DNA from: Marinirhabdus gelatinilytica
GTDB taxonomy: Bacteria; Bacteroidota; Bacteroidia; Flavobacteriales; Flavobacteriaceae
Assembly (NCBI RefSeq): GCF_003353425.1
Contig: NZ_QRAO01000004.1
Coordinates: forward strand, 207,411 to 271,410
Length of the DNA: 64,000 bases
Direction of reading: 5' to 3'
Shown here: in pieces, positions 15,622 through 24,632 of the stretch
How positions within the stretch are numbered: position 1 is the first letter of the stretch
Layout of the letters: the number at the start of each line of letters is the position of its first letter
Notes under the pieces: generated by a model
The model's database searches: none
The model's input: only the letters and a program-made list of their open reading frames with translations
What the model was told of the DNA's origin: nothing
Made by a program: the position numbers and the translations under genes

Positions 15622-16752
15622 ATGCAGTTTACCCTACACAAAACCGATCCCGAAACACAAGCAAGGGCAGGAACCATACAACTTGATCACGGCCCCGTGG
15701 AGACCCCGATATTTATGCCCGTGGGAACTATTGGAACGGTAAAAGGTGTGCATCAACGTGAACTTAAAGAGGAGATAAACCCTGATATCATACTAGGGAA
15801 TACCTACCATTTATACTTACGCCCGCAAACCGAAATCCTTGAAAAAGCAGGAGGGTTGCATAAATTCATGAATTGGGACCGAAACATCTTGACCGATAGT
15901 GGTGGTTACCAGGTCTATTCGTTGAGTGATAGACGGAAGATCAAGGAAGAAGGGGTAAAATTCAAATCACACATAGACGGCAGCTACCATACCTTTACCC
16001 CAGAAAATGTTATGGAGATACAGCGTACCATTGGGGCAGATATTATTATGGCGTTTGACGAGTGTACACCGTATCCTTGCGATTACAATTATGCCAAGCG
16101 CTCTATGCACATGACGCATCGCTGGTTGGAACGTTGTATCACACATTTAGAAAAAACACCGCTTAAATACGGTTATGACCAAACATTTTTCCCTATTGTG
16201 CAAGGAAGCACTTACAAAGACCTACGGAAACAATCTGCCGAATATATTGCAGGGGTAGGAGCAGAAGGGAACGCTATTGGGGGACTCTCGGTAGGTGAAC
16301 CCGCCGAAGAAATGTACGAAATGACCGAAGTGGTAACCGCAATACTTCCCAAAGAAAAACCACGTTATCTAATGGGTGTGGGTACGCCCATAAACCTGTT
16401 GGAGAACGTTGCTTTGGGAATAGATATGTTTGATTGTGTGATGCCTACACGTAATGGAAGAAACGGTATGTTATTTACCGCCCATGGCACCATAAACATA
16501 AAGAACAAAAAGTGGGAGGCAGATTTTTCCCCCATAGACGAAATGGGGATTACCTGGGTGGATCTAGAGTACAGCAAGGCCTATGTGCGTCACCTCTTTA
16601 CCGTTAATGAAATGCTGGGAAGACAAATATGCACCATTCATAACCTTGGGTTCTACCTTTGGTTGATGCGTGAGGCGAGAAAGCAGATATTGGCAGGTAC
16701 CTTTGCCACTTGGAAAAACAAAATGGTGAAACAAATGGACAAGCGATTGTAG
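15622..16752 (+). CDS. tgt: tRNA-guanine transglycosylase
   Basis: 376 residues from the ATG at 15622 (MQFTLHKTDPETQARAG); the open frame extends 52 codons upstream but that stretch carries the promoter. It swaps guanine-34 for preQ1 in GUN anticodon tRNAs during queuosine synthesis. Active-site segments TDSGGYQVYSLS (base-binding Asp) and GIDMFDCVMPTRNGRNG (nucleophilic Asp) are intact. The zinc site is not: where bacterial Tgt normally has C-x-C-x-x-C, this protein reads DEMGITWVDLEYSKAY, while the later His (TIHNLGFY) remains. The lptF-type gene follows after 44 bases. Confidence 0.94.
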   Translation: MQFTLHKTDPETQARAGTIQLDHGPVETPIFMPVGTIGTVKGVHQRELKEEINPDIILGNTYHLYLRPQTEILEKAGGLHKFMNWDRNILTDSGGYQVYSLSDRRKIKEEGVKFKSHIDGSYHTFTPENVMEIQRTIGADIIMAFDECTPYPCDYNYAKRSMHMTHRWLERCITHLEKTPLKYGYDQTFFPIVQGSTYKDLRKQSAEYIAGVGAEGNAIGGLSVGEPAEEMYEMTEVVTAILPKEKPRYLMGVGTPINLLENVALGIDMFDCVMPTRNGRNGMLFTAHGTINIKNKKWEADFSPIDEMGITWVDLEYSKAYVRHLFTVNEMLGRQICTIHNLGFYLWLMREARKQILAGTFATWKNKMVKQMDKRL

Positions 16753-16796
16753 CGTTCATAAATTTAAACCGAAATCTTGGATTTTGAATCAAGACT

Positions 16797-17876
16797 ATGC
16801 TAAGCATTTTAGATAAATACATTCTTAAGAAATACCTCGGGACCTTCGGGCTGCTGCTGCTGCTGTTCGTCCCCATTGGTATCATAGTGCACTTGGCTGA
16901 AAAAATTGATAAGATTCTTGAAAATGAAGTCCCGTTCCCCATTGTTGCAAAGTATTTTCTGGACTTTACCATCTATTTTGCTGATTTGCTGTTCCCTTTG
17001 TTTCTGTTCCTTTCGGTAATTTGGTTTACTTCTAAACTTGCAAATAATACCGAGGTCATAGCCTTTTTGAGCAGTGGCGTTTCGTTTTACAGGTTTTTAC
17101 GTCCGTATATGATCGGGGCCACTATTGTGTGTCTCATTGCCCTGGCTTCTGGGATGTACTTTGCGCCAACGGCCAGTAAGGGTTTCAACGAGTTTAAATA
17201 CAAATACCTAAAAAAGGGAAAGCGCGACCGGGACCAGACCAATGTGTTCAGGCAGATCAACGACAACGATTACATCTACGCCAGCTATTTTAATGTAAAG
17301 GAAAAAAGTGGAAGTAACTTCACCTTGGAACATTTTGAGGGTAACGAAATGAAATATAAGCTTTCGGCAAACCGCATAAAATACAACCCTCAAGATAGTA
17401 CGTACTCACTTTTTAATTATTCAAAAAGAATTGTAGGTGCCCACGATGATAGTATCGAGACAAAAAAACGCTTGGATACCGTTTTCGATTTTGAGATGGA
17501 AGATCTCACCCCGGTAGACTATATAGCCGAAACCCTTAACGTTGTGGAGCTCAACAAATTTATTGCTCGTGAAAAAGCTAGGGGATCTTCTTATATCAAT
17601 AGATATGAGGTGGTTCGCTACAAACGGTACAGTCTCCCGGTTTCGGCATATATCTTAACTATTATTGCTGTGGCTGTTTCCTCCATAAAACGCCGTGGTG
17701 GGATGGGGGTAAACCTTGCCATTGGTATTGGTATTGGGATGGTCTTTATATTTTTCGACAAGATTTTTGGCACCATGGCAGAGCAGAGTAACTTCTCCCC
17801 GTTTATTGCAACGTGGTTCCCTAATTTTGTATTTGCTATTTTAGCAATCTATCTGTTGAAAAATGCAAAACGATAA
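16797..17876 (+). CDS. LptF/LptG family permease
   Basis: 359 residues, YjgP/YjgQ family. Three N-terminal and three C-terminal membrane segments flank a periplasmic jelly-roll-like domain (about residues 135-265). It would partner LptB (0.03-0.8 kb) in extracting lipopolysaccharide from the inner membrane. Flavobacteria usually encode two such permeases; this window has one, and I cannot say whether it is F or G. The gene overlaps the downstream EamA gene by 14 bases. Confidence 0.88.
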   Translation: MLSILDKYILKKYLGTFGLLLLLFVPIGIIVHLAEKIDKILENEVPFPIVAKYFLDFTIYFADLLFPLFLFLSVIWFTSKLANNTEVIAFLSSGVSFYRFLRPYMIGATIVCLIALASGMYFAPTASKGFNEFKYKYLKKGKRDRDQTNVFRQINDNDYIYASYFNVKEKSGSNFTLEHFEGNEMKYKLSANRIKYNPQDSTYSLFNYSKRIVGAHDDSIETKKRLDTVFDFEMEDLTPVDYIAETLNVVELNKFIAREKARGSSYINRYEVVRYKRYSLPVSAYILTIIAVAVSSIKRRGGMGVNLAIGIGIGMVFIFFDKIFGTMAEQSNFSPFIATWFPNFVFAILAIYLLKNAKR

Positions 17877-18765
17877 ACTCCTCAATTACCTTCATTTACA
17901 TTTCATCATATTTATTTGGGGCTTTACGGCCGTACTGGGAGCGCTCATTTCAATAGAGGCCATTCCTTTGGTATGGTACCGTATGTTAATGGCAACCGGG
18001 CTTATTCTCCTTTTTCTGAAGTTCAGGAAGATATCCTTAAAGTTTCCGAAGAGAACACTCGCGGGATTTGCGCTAGCGGGATTGATCATCGCCCTGCACT
18101 GGCTTGCTTTTTTTGGGGCAATTAAAGTTGCCAACGTATCGGTAACCCTTGCAATAATGTCCACTGGGGCATTTTTCACCTCCCTTTTGGAACCCCTTTT
18201 TTACAAACGGAAAATCATTGGCTACGAAGTGTTTTTCGGCTTGTTGGTTATCATGGGATTGTACATTATTTTCAATGTAGAGGGCGATTATTTCTTGGGT
18301 ATTATACTCGCTCTGGCTGCATCATTGTTGGGGGCCCTATTTTCCGTCATCAATGGAAAGTTTGCGGTTAAGTACAATGCTTCGGCCATTTCGTTCTACG
18401 AACTTGGGTTTGGGACGCTGTGTATCACTGTGTATTTAATTTTTAGCGGAAGCTTTACTTCAGAATTCTTTCAGCTGAAAGATTCGGACTGGTTATACCT
18501 TTTTATATTGGCTTCGGCTTGTACGGCCTACGCGTTTATCGCTTCGGTGCATGTAATGAAGTGGATAAGCCCTTACACCGTGATGCTCACCATAAATATG
18601 GAACCCGTCTACGGAATTATCCTCGCACTCCTTGTTTTGGGCGATACCGAAAATATGAGCCCACAGTTTTACTACGGTGCCTTGTTGATAGTGCTTACTG
18701 TAATTGCAAACGGCATTGTAAAAAATAGAGTGGACAGAAAAAAGCGTACTTTACCCAATGTGTAA
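17863..18765 (+). CDS. EamA-family (DMT superfamily) transporter
   Basis: 300 residues with ten hydrophobic segments in two repeated EamA halves (about residues 8-140 and 150-290). The family exports metabolites such as amino acids and nucleotides; the substrate here is unknown. It overlaps the end of the lptF-type gene by 14 bases, so translation is coupled, although no functional link to LPS export is implied. Confidence 0.85.
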   Translation: MQNDKLLNYLHLHFIIFIWGFTAVLGALISIEAIPLVWYRMLMATGLILLFLKFRKISLKFPKRTLAGFALAGLIIALHWLAFFGAIKVANVSVTLAIMSTGAFFTSLLEPLFYKRKIIGYEVFFGLLVIMGLYIIFNVEGDYFLGIILALAASLLGALFSVINGKFAVKYNASAISFYELGFGTLCITVYLIFSGSFTSEFFQLKDSDWLYLFILASACTAYAFIASVHVMKWISPYTVMLTINMEPVYGIILALLVLGDTENMSPQFYYGALLIVLTVIANGIVKNRVDRKKRTLPNV

Positions 18766-18776
18766 GTACAAAATTT

Positions 18777-18784
18777 TATATTTG
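18777..18784 (+). promoter_or_regulatory. accA promoter -7 element
   Basis: TATATTTG, an exact consensus match, 36 bases before the accA start codon and just after the end of the EamA gene. No clear -33 TTG is seen. Confidence 0.5.
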
Positions 18785-18820
18785 TAAATTATAATTGAAA
18801 CAAATCAAACCAAGAAACAT

Positions 18821-19774
18821 ATGGAATATCTTGATTTTGAATTACCCATAAAAGACTTGCAGGAGCAATACGAAAAAGCTTGCCAGATAGGCGAGGACAG
18901 CGATGTAGACGTAACCAACACCTGTAAGCAAATCGAAAAGAAACTAGCCGAGACCAAAAAGGATATTTATAAAAACCTGACCCCATGGCAGCGTGTACAG
19001 CTGTCCCGTCACCCCAACCGTCCCTACACCATGGATTATATCAAGGCCATTTGTGGGGATTCTTTTTTGGAGCTCCACGGGGACCGAAATTTTAAGGACG
19101 ATAAAGCCATGGTAGGCGGTCTAGGTAAGATTGGCGACCAAAGCTATATGTTCATTGGCCAGCAAAAAGGCTACAACACAAAGACCCGCCAGTACCGAAA
19201 CTTTGGGATGGCAAATCCAGAAGGGTACCGTAAGGCATTGCGCTTGATGGAATCTGCCGAAAAATTCAACATCCCAGTGGTAACGCTTATTGACACCCCA
19301 GGAGCCTTCCCGGGAATGGAAGCCGAAGAGCGTGGACAAGGAGAGGCAATCGCCAGAAACATCTTGGAAATGACACGTCTTAAAGTCCCCATAATTGTTG
19401 TGATCATTGGCGAGGGTGCCAGTGGTGGAGCTTTGGGAATTGGCGTTGGTGATAAAGTGTTGATGCTCGAAAATACCTGGTACTCGGTAATTTCTCCAGA
19501 AAGTTGCTCCTCTATTTTATGGCGCAGCTGGGAATTTAAGGAGCAAGCCGCAGAAGCATTGAAGCTTACCGCTACCGACATGAAAAAAATGAAACTGGTG
19601 GACCAAGTGGTGAAAGAACCTCTGGGTGGTGCACATAGCGACCGTGAAAAAACATTCAGGAGCGTGGCAAGTGCTATTGAAAAAGCTTATGGCGAATTCA
19701 AGAACTTATCCCCAGAAGAGTTGGTGGACCAACGCATGGAAAAATATTCGAATATGGGAGTCTTTAAAGGCTAA
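18821..19774 (+). CDS. accA: Acetyl-CoA carboxylase carboxyltransferase subunit alpha
   Basis: 317 residues, the normal AccA length. The N-terminal helix ([15 protein letters not shown]) and conserved core segments are present: [34 protein letters not shown] and [14 protein letters not shown] (oxyanion-hole glycines). With AccD it transfers the carboxyl group from biotin to acetyl-CoA, giving malonyl-CoA for fatty acid synthesis. It is a single-gene unit with its own -7 element and a downstream terminator. Confidence 0.96.
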   Translation: MEYLDFELPIKDLQEQYEKACQIGEDSDVDVTNTCKQIEKKLAETKKDIYKNLTPWQRVQLSRHPNRPYTMDYIKAICGDSFLELHGDRNFKDDKAMVGGLGKIGDQSYMFIGQQKGYNTKTRQYRNFGMANPEGYRKALRLMESAEKFNIPVVTLIDTPGAFPGMEAEERGQGEAIARNILEMTRLKVPIIVVIIGEGASGGALGIGVGDKVLMLENTWYSVISPESCSSILWRSWEFKEQAAEALKLTATDMKKMKLVDQVVKEPLGGAHSDREKTFRSVASAIEKAYGEFKNLSPEELVDQRMEKYSNMGVFKG

Positions 19775-19795
19775 CCATAACCATACCAACACATC

Positions 19796-19829
19796 CCAAA
19801 ATCCGAAGTTCGTGCTTCGGATTTTTTTA
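19796..19829 (+). terminator. Terminator after accA
   Basis: AAAATCCGAAG / CTTCGGATTTT stem with a six-base loop, followed by TTT. It lies 20 bases past the accA stop. Confidence 0.88.
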
Positions 19830-19853
19830 CGGGTTATTAACAGAAAATTAAAG

Positions 19854-19862
19854 TTATCCACA
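19854..19862 (+). promoter_or_regulatory. Perfect DnaA-box sequence upstream of dnaB
   Basis: TTATCCACA matches the bacterial DnaA-box consensus exactly, 79 bases before the dnaB ATG, in the 113-base gap between the accA terminator and dnaB. A weaker relative, TTATTAACA, lies about 20 bases upstream. A single 9-mer match is expected roughly once in two windows of this size, so its position next to a replication gene is what makes it notable. Confidence 0.4.
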
Positions 19863-19941
19863 ATGTAATTGTTGACGACCCGTTAATATTAGAAAGCAAA
19901 AACATAACCATTCCAGTTAACATTTTCTTTACATTCGCCCT

Positions 19942-21498
19942 ATGGAAAAAGTGCAACCTCAAACCTCACGCAAAACCCGATCCTCGCAGGTAATCTCGCT
20001 GGAAAAAGGAAAGTTACCACCGCAAGCAATTGATTTAGAGGAAGTTGTGTTGGGAGCCATGATGATTGACAAAAAAGGGGTCGATGAGGTTATTGATATT
20101 CTCTCTGCAGATGTGTTCTACAAACAGCAGCACCAACTCATTTTTGAGGCCATCCATTTGCTCTTTGAAAATAGCGAGCCGGTAGACTTATTAACCGTTG
20201 CGAGCCAATTAAAGAAGAATGCGACCCTTGAAGCTGCTGGAGGTGAGTTTTACCTTGTGCAACTCACCCAAAAAGTGTCCTCTTCGGCGCATATCGAATT
20301 TCATGCGCGTATCATTCTTCAGAAATATATCCAGCGTTCGTTAATTAAGATTTCAAACGAAATTATTGAAGAATCCTACGACGAAACAACTGATGTTTTT
20401 GACCTTTTGGATACCGCCGAAAGTAAGCTATACGAGATCACCCAAGGAAACATAAAGCGCTCTTCTGAAACAGCACAACAACTGGTAATACAGGCCAAGA
20501 AAAAAATTCAGGAAATTGCGAACCGTGAAGGATTATCCGGGATCCCCTCCGGCTTCGATAAGGTAGATAAACTTACTTCCGGCTGGCAACCCAGCGATTT
20601 AATTATTATTGCTGCACGACCTGGTATGGGTAAAACCGCTCTTACGTTGTCAATGGCCCGTAATGTTGCGGTGGAGCATAACATTCCTGTGGCGTTCTTC
20701 AGTTTGGAGATGTCCTCGGTACAGTTGATCACGCGATTGATTTCTTCGGAAACAGGGCTTTCTTCGGAAAAACTACGAACCGGAAACCTGGAGAAACACG
20801 AGTGGGAACAGTTAAACGTTAAAGTAAACGGTCTGGAAAAAGCACCGTTGTTTATAGATGATACGCCTTCGCTCTCTATTTTCGATCTGCGTGCAAAAGC
20901 CCGTCGTCTCTCGTCGCAACACGGTATAAAACTCATAATGATAGATTACCTACAGTTAATGACAGCAGGAGGAAGCCAAAAAGGAGGGAACCGTGAACAG
21001 GAAATATCTACCATTTCGCGTAACCTGAAAGCATTGGCAAAAGAATTGAACGTTCCCGTAATCGCACTTTCACAGCTTTCCCGAGCCGTGGAAACCCGTG
21101 GAGGAAGCAAACGTCCTTTGTTGAGTGACCTTCGTGAATCTGGGGCTATTGAGCAGGATGCCGATATTGTGAGCTTTATCTATCGCCCAGAATATTACAA
21201 AATTGAAGAGTGGGACGACGAAGAGCGCTCCCCAACCGAGGGCCAGGGGGAGTTTATCGTGGCCAAGCACCGTAACGGTGGGCTGGATGAGATAAGACTG
21301 AAATTCGTTGGTCATTTGGGACGTTTCGAGAACTTGGAAACCTTTGACTACACGGGCGAGTTCCATAGTAGTATGAACGCCGCCGCTAATGATGATACCT
21401 TCAAGACCGACAAACTGCCAAGTCCGGATGAGGCCTTTGGAAGTTCCATGAACAACGACCTCTCTCCCGAGGGTGGAGATGATGATGTACCGTTTTAA
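19942..21498 (+). CDS. dnaB: Replicative DNA helicase DnaB
   Basis: 518 residues. The N-terminal DnaB domain (LPPQAIDLEEVVLGAMM, about 25-130) is followed by the RecA-like helicase core, with Walker A ARPGMGKT at 225-232, FFSLEMSS, the Walker B segment MIDYLQLM and the arginine-finger region RSPTEGQGEF. It unwinds DNA as a hexamer at the replication fork. No intein is present at the usual P-loop position. The acidic C-terminal tail (about 40 residues, ending GGDDDVPF) resembles an SSB-type acidic tip, which is common in Bacteroidota DnaB. Confidence 0.96.
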   Translation: MEKVQPQTSRKTRSSQVISLEKGKLPPQAIDLEEVVLGAMMIDKKGVDEVIDILSADVFYKQQHQLIFEAIHLLFENSEPVDLLTVASQLKKNATLEAAGGEFYLVQLTQKVSSSAHIEFHARIILQKYIQRSLIKISNEIIEESYDETTDVFDLLDTAESKLYEITQGNIKRSSETAQQLVIQAKKKIQEIANREGLSGIPSGFDKVDKLTSGWQPSDLIIIAARPGMGKTALTLSMARNVAVEHNIPVAFFSLEMSSVQLITRLISSETGLSSEKLRTGNLEKHEWEQLNVKVNGLEKAPLFIDDTPSLSIFDLRAKARRLSSQHGIKLIMIDYLQLMTAGGSQKGGNREQEISTISRNLKALAKELNVPVIALSQLSRAVETRGGSKRPLLSDLRESGAIEQDADIVSFIYRPEYYKIEEWDDEERSPTEGQGEFIVAKHRNGGLDEIRLKFVGHLGRFENLETFDYTGEFHSSMNAAANDDTFKTDKLPSPDEAFGSSMNNDLSPEGGDDDVPF

Positions 21499-21512
21499 TT
21501 TTTCTGTTTCAG

Positions 21513-21545
21513 TTGGATACTAGTTGCGGAAAAAAATTATTTTTG
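21513..21545 (+). promoter_or_regulatory. Promoter of the zinc-ribbon membrane protein gene
   Basis: TTG at 21513-21515, a 22-base spacer, then TATTTTTG at 21538-21545. The start codon lies 22 bases downstream. Confidence 0.55.
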
Positions 21546-21567
21546 GGCCATTATCTAAAATGTAACA

Positions 21568-22074
21568 ATGGAAACACTTACTTGCCCTGCCTGTAAAATT
21601 AAGGTTTACGAAAACCCAGATTTTTGTGATAACTGTAAATACCCTTTTATAGGTTCTGAAAAAGAAAAATCTATTCATATAGGAAAGTTCATCTCTAAAA
21701 AGGGTGTGGTTCAGGATTCTTCAAATGCCCTTGGTAACGTTCAGAAAATTTTATTTTTCCTTGGTGGGTTAAATATACTTACGGTTATAATTATGTATTC
21801 AAGCACAAATAGCCATTGGCTGGATTTGGCTTTGAATGGTTTTCTTGCTTTAGTATTTATCTTCTGTGCCATCTTTTTAAAAAAGGCTCCTTTGCTATTT
21901 ACAATCTTACCCTTAGCTACATTGCTTGGTGTCTATACCTTAAATGCTGTAATAGACCCAATGTCTCTGGTAAACGGAATTATAATTAAAGTTTTGATCG
22001 TGGGTAGTTTAATCTACAGCATGTATCTTTCGTTAAAGGCAAGAAAATTTCAGAAGCTGTACAAGCTTGGGTAG
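21568..22074 (+). CDS. Zinc-ribbon membrane protein of unknown function
   Basis: 168 residues. An N-terminal zinc ribbon is formed by two CxxC pairs (CPAC at residues 5-8, CDNC at 17-20). A short linker then leads to four hydrophobic segments (about 60-80, 88-105, 110-125 and 135-155). I do not recognise a specific family. The architecture, a cytoplasmic zinc ribbon plus helices, is common in small regulatory or scaffold membrane proteins. It has its own promoter and no obvious functional neighbour. Confidence 0.7.
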   Translation: METLTCPACKIKVYENPDFCDNCKYPFIGSEKEKSIHIGKFISKKGVVQDSSNALGNVQKILFFLGGLNILTVIIMYSSTNSHWLDLALNGFLALVFIFCAIFLKKAPLLFTILPLATLLGVYTLNAVIDPMSLVNGIIIKVLIVGSLIYSMYLSLKARKFQKLYKLG

Positions 22075-22173
22075 TTTTTGATTGTTATTTGAAATTTCAT
22101 TTCTACACAGGGGCGCCATATTTCCTTTTTTCTGAATTTTAGTATATAAAGTATTTTCCATATTTTATGAATT

Positions 22174-23223
22174 ATGGGTAAAACAATCTTTTCAAAAGCA
22201 TTACCATTACTGCTAGCAGCAATGCTTTGTATGCCATTGCTCGCGCTATCGCAAAGAAGTCTAGAAAAAACCGAAGTATTGATTTTGGGCACACCGCACC
22301 TGTTCAGTATGGAAAAATTTAAACCTTCCATGCTGGATGGGGTTAAGGAAAAACTGAATAGCTACGATTTCGATATTATTTGTGTGGAGAAAATGCCCGG
22401 GCAACTATTGTACGATATCTCAAGGAGAAAGGATACTGCATTTAATGGGTTGACCAGGATGCAAAAGCACATTAAACTGGCAGATTCTGTACAATCTTAC
22501 CTTGGGGGTGATTTCTTAGCTTCCAAGGCTAAAACAAGGGAATTAACATCAAGGGAATTGTTAACCAACAAAGACCGAAAAGACCTTCTGTACCATTTTG
22601 TCGCCACGACCAATATCCCCGCAGCCGTACTACAATACAAATATTTGCAGCAAAGCCCTGATGTTTTCACTACTGAAATGGATCGCTATGTGAGCGATTT
22701 TCTGAAAAAGAGACTCTCGGGCAATAATGAATATTTTTCACTGGCGGTTCCCTTGGCCTTTAAAAAGAAACTCAATACAATAGAGCCCATAGACAATATG
22801 CAGGATATGGCGTTGCTTTCCAAATACTACCCTTCCTTTGTTACAGATTTTAAAACCCATCCTGAAATTATAGAAAAGGTGATGAATTCTGAAGTATTAA
22901 AGAAAAGCGATTCACTCACCAAAGAGGCCGTAGCGAGCAATGATCTTTCAAAGCTCTATGAATTCTTGAACAGTGAGGAGTATATGGAAGAAGACTATGA
23001 TGCGCAATGGAAAATATGGTTTGAGACAAATTTTCCTTCAAAGTCGGATATGGCAAGATATTCTCTGTGGGAAATGAGGAATTTACAGATTTCAGCAAAT
23101 ATTATGGACGTGGTAGCAAGATACCCCAATAAGCGAATCTTGGTAATAATAGGCTCCTCCCATAAAAGTTTCTTGGAGAAATACCTCAAGCAGATAGAAA
23201 GTCTGAATTTGCTTAGTTATTGA
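22174..23223 (+). CDS. DUF5694-like secreted protein
   Basis: 349 residues. A signal peptide (about residues 1-26, ending LLALSQ) leads into VLILGTPHLFSM and DFDIICVEKMPGQLLYD. These, with the later RILVIIGSSHKSFLEKYL, recall the DUF5694 family, distantly related in pattern to TraB/GumN-like proteins (GxPH near the N-terminus and GxxH near the C-terminus). It is predicted to be periplasmic. No enzymatic role is established that I can cite, and context gives none. Confidence 0.65.
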   Translation: MGKTIFSKALPLLLAAMLCMPLLALSQRSLEKTEVLILGTPHLFSMEKFKPSMLDGVKEKLNSYDFDIICVEKMPGQLLYDISRRKDTAFNGLTRMQKHIKLADSVQSYLGGDFLASKAKTRELTSRELLTNKDRKDLLYHFVATTNIPAAVLQYKYLQQSPDVFTTEMDRYVSDFLKKRLSGNNEYFSLAVPLAFKKKLNTIEPIDNMQDMALLSKYYPSFVTDFKTHPEIIEKVMNSEVLKKSDSLTKEAVASNDLSKLYEFLNSEEYMEEDYDAQWKIWFETNFPSKSDMARYSLWEMRNLQISANIMDVVARYPNKRILVIIGSSHKSFLEKYLKQIESLNLLSY

Positions 23224-23278
23224 AATAGTACACAAAGCACAAATGGGTTAAAAATATTTGTGCAGAGGATATTTTAAC

Positions 23279-24622
23279 TTACTCATACAGCAAATACTTG
23301 CTGCGCATTTTTTTATAGTCTTTCAATCCGTTTTGCCAGGTTTTCCGTATCTCGCGGTAGGTGTAACCCTCTTCAATTTGTTGTTGTAGTTTTTTGGTCC
23401 CAGCCAGTTTGGTAAAGAATGGGTTAAAAAAATCTTTCTTTTTTCCGTTGGCAACATAGGCCTCTATAAGCCAATCTAGGTTTAACTGCTCCATTTTCGG
23501 AAAGTTGCGCAGGTCCTTCCCGTTACAAGTCTCACCTTTAAATTTAGGATGTTTTGCCCCCTCATTGGCTTGCGGTGTAAATTTAAAGCCATAGAAACGT
23601 TCCGGTAGTGAAGGTGCTCCAAAAACTTGGAACTGCATATCTGTACCTCGTCCGGCACTTACAAACGTCCCTTCAAAAAAACAAAGGCTGGGATAGAGGG
23701 AGATCGCAACATCGTTGGGAAGATTTGGAGAGGGTTTAATGGGTAGGGAGTAATCTGCGGTATGGGTATACCCTTCATTCTTAACGATGCTAATGGTACA
23801 TTTCACACCATTGGACAACCATTTTTCACCATTGATCATTTGTGCGTATTCCCCAATGGTCATCCCATGCACCACGGGAATGGGGTGCATCCCCACAAAA
23901 CTTTTATGTTCGGGTTCCAAGATTGGACCATCTACATAGTGTCCGTTGGGATTGGGACGATCCAGAATAAGGAGCGGAATGTCTTGTTCTGCACAAGCCT
24001 CCATTACGTAATGAAGGGTTGATATGTACGTATAAAACCGTGCCCCAACATCCTGAATGTCAAAAACCATCATGTCAATCCCCTGCAATTGGGCTTTCGA
24101 GGGTTTTTTGTTATTGCCGTATAACGAAATAATTGGGATGCCCGTTTTGGTGTCCACGCCGTCCTTTACCAATTCCCCAGCATCTGCAGTGCCTCGAAAG
24201 CCGTGTTCGGGCGCAAACACCTTTGTTACCTGTATGGCATTGTCTCGTAAAAAGTCTACAAGGTGAATCTCGGTTTCAGTCTTGTCTGGTGTTGCAGTGA
24301 GCACGCTGGTCTGGTTGGCAACTACTCCCACATTTTTGTTTGCTAACTGTGTAAGGTATTGGTCGGGTCGTTCGGCTCCTGTAACAATTTTATTGTTTGC
24401 ATTTCCTACTTCTTCAAGAGAACCCACCTGCATTTGTGTGGTGTTGTTTTCTTCGGCTCTGTCTTTATCGCGTTGGGCGTCGGCAGTAATGGCTTCTCCG
24501 GCTTGTATGAGATTGTTCAGGGAGCCGTCGTCGGGTTCGTTCTTCTCGTTGTTGGTACTTCCGCAGGAAAAAACAGCGAGGGAAAGGATTAATATGGTAT
24601 TTTTGAAAAGTACAAACCGCAT
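23279..24622 (-). CDS. NamZ-like exo-beta-N-acetylmuramidase lipoprotein (DUF1343)
   Basis: 447 residues from the ATG at 24622; the longer frame (to 24676) is rejected because the lipoprotein signal MRFVLFKNTILILSLAVFSC begins here, with C20 as the lipidated residue. A low-complexity Asn/Glu linker follows to about residue 70. The DUF1343 domain then has NKNVGVVANQTSV, FAPEHGFRGTADAGE, MVFDIQDVGARFYTYISTL and LDRPNPNGH. Members such as Bacillus NamZ remove terminal MurNAc from peptidoglycan fragments. Its start is only ten bases from the start of the divergent permease gene. Confidence 0.85.
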   Translation of the reverse strand: MRFVLFKNTILILSLAVFSCGSTNNEKNEPDDGSLNNLIQAGEAITADAQRDKDRAEENNTTQMQVGSLEEVGNANNKIVTGAERPDQYLTQLANKNVGVVANQTSVLTATPDKTETEIHLVDFLRDNAIQVTKVFAPEHGFRGTADAGELVKDGVDTKTGIPIISLYGNNKKPSKAQLQGIDMMVFDIQDVGARFYTYISTLHYVMEACAEQDIPLLILDRPNPNGHYVDGPILEPEHKSFVGMHPIPVVHGMTIGEYAQMINGEKWLSNGVKCTISIVKNEGYTHTADYSLPIKPSPNLPNDVAISLYPSLCFFEGTFVSAGRGTDMQFQVFGAPSLPERFYGFKFTPQANEGAKHPKFKGETCNGKDLRNFPKMEQLNLDWLIEAYVANGKKKDFFNPFFTKLAGTKKLQQQIEEGYTYREIRKTWQNGLKDYKKMRSKYLLYE

Positions 24623-24632
24623 AATATTCTTT

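Noticed and set aside
19942..21498. Intein in dnaB that could explain the HNH gene
   Set aside because: The P-loop region and the whole helicase core are continuous with normal length.
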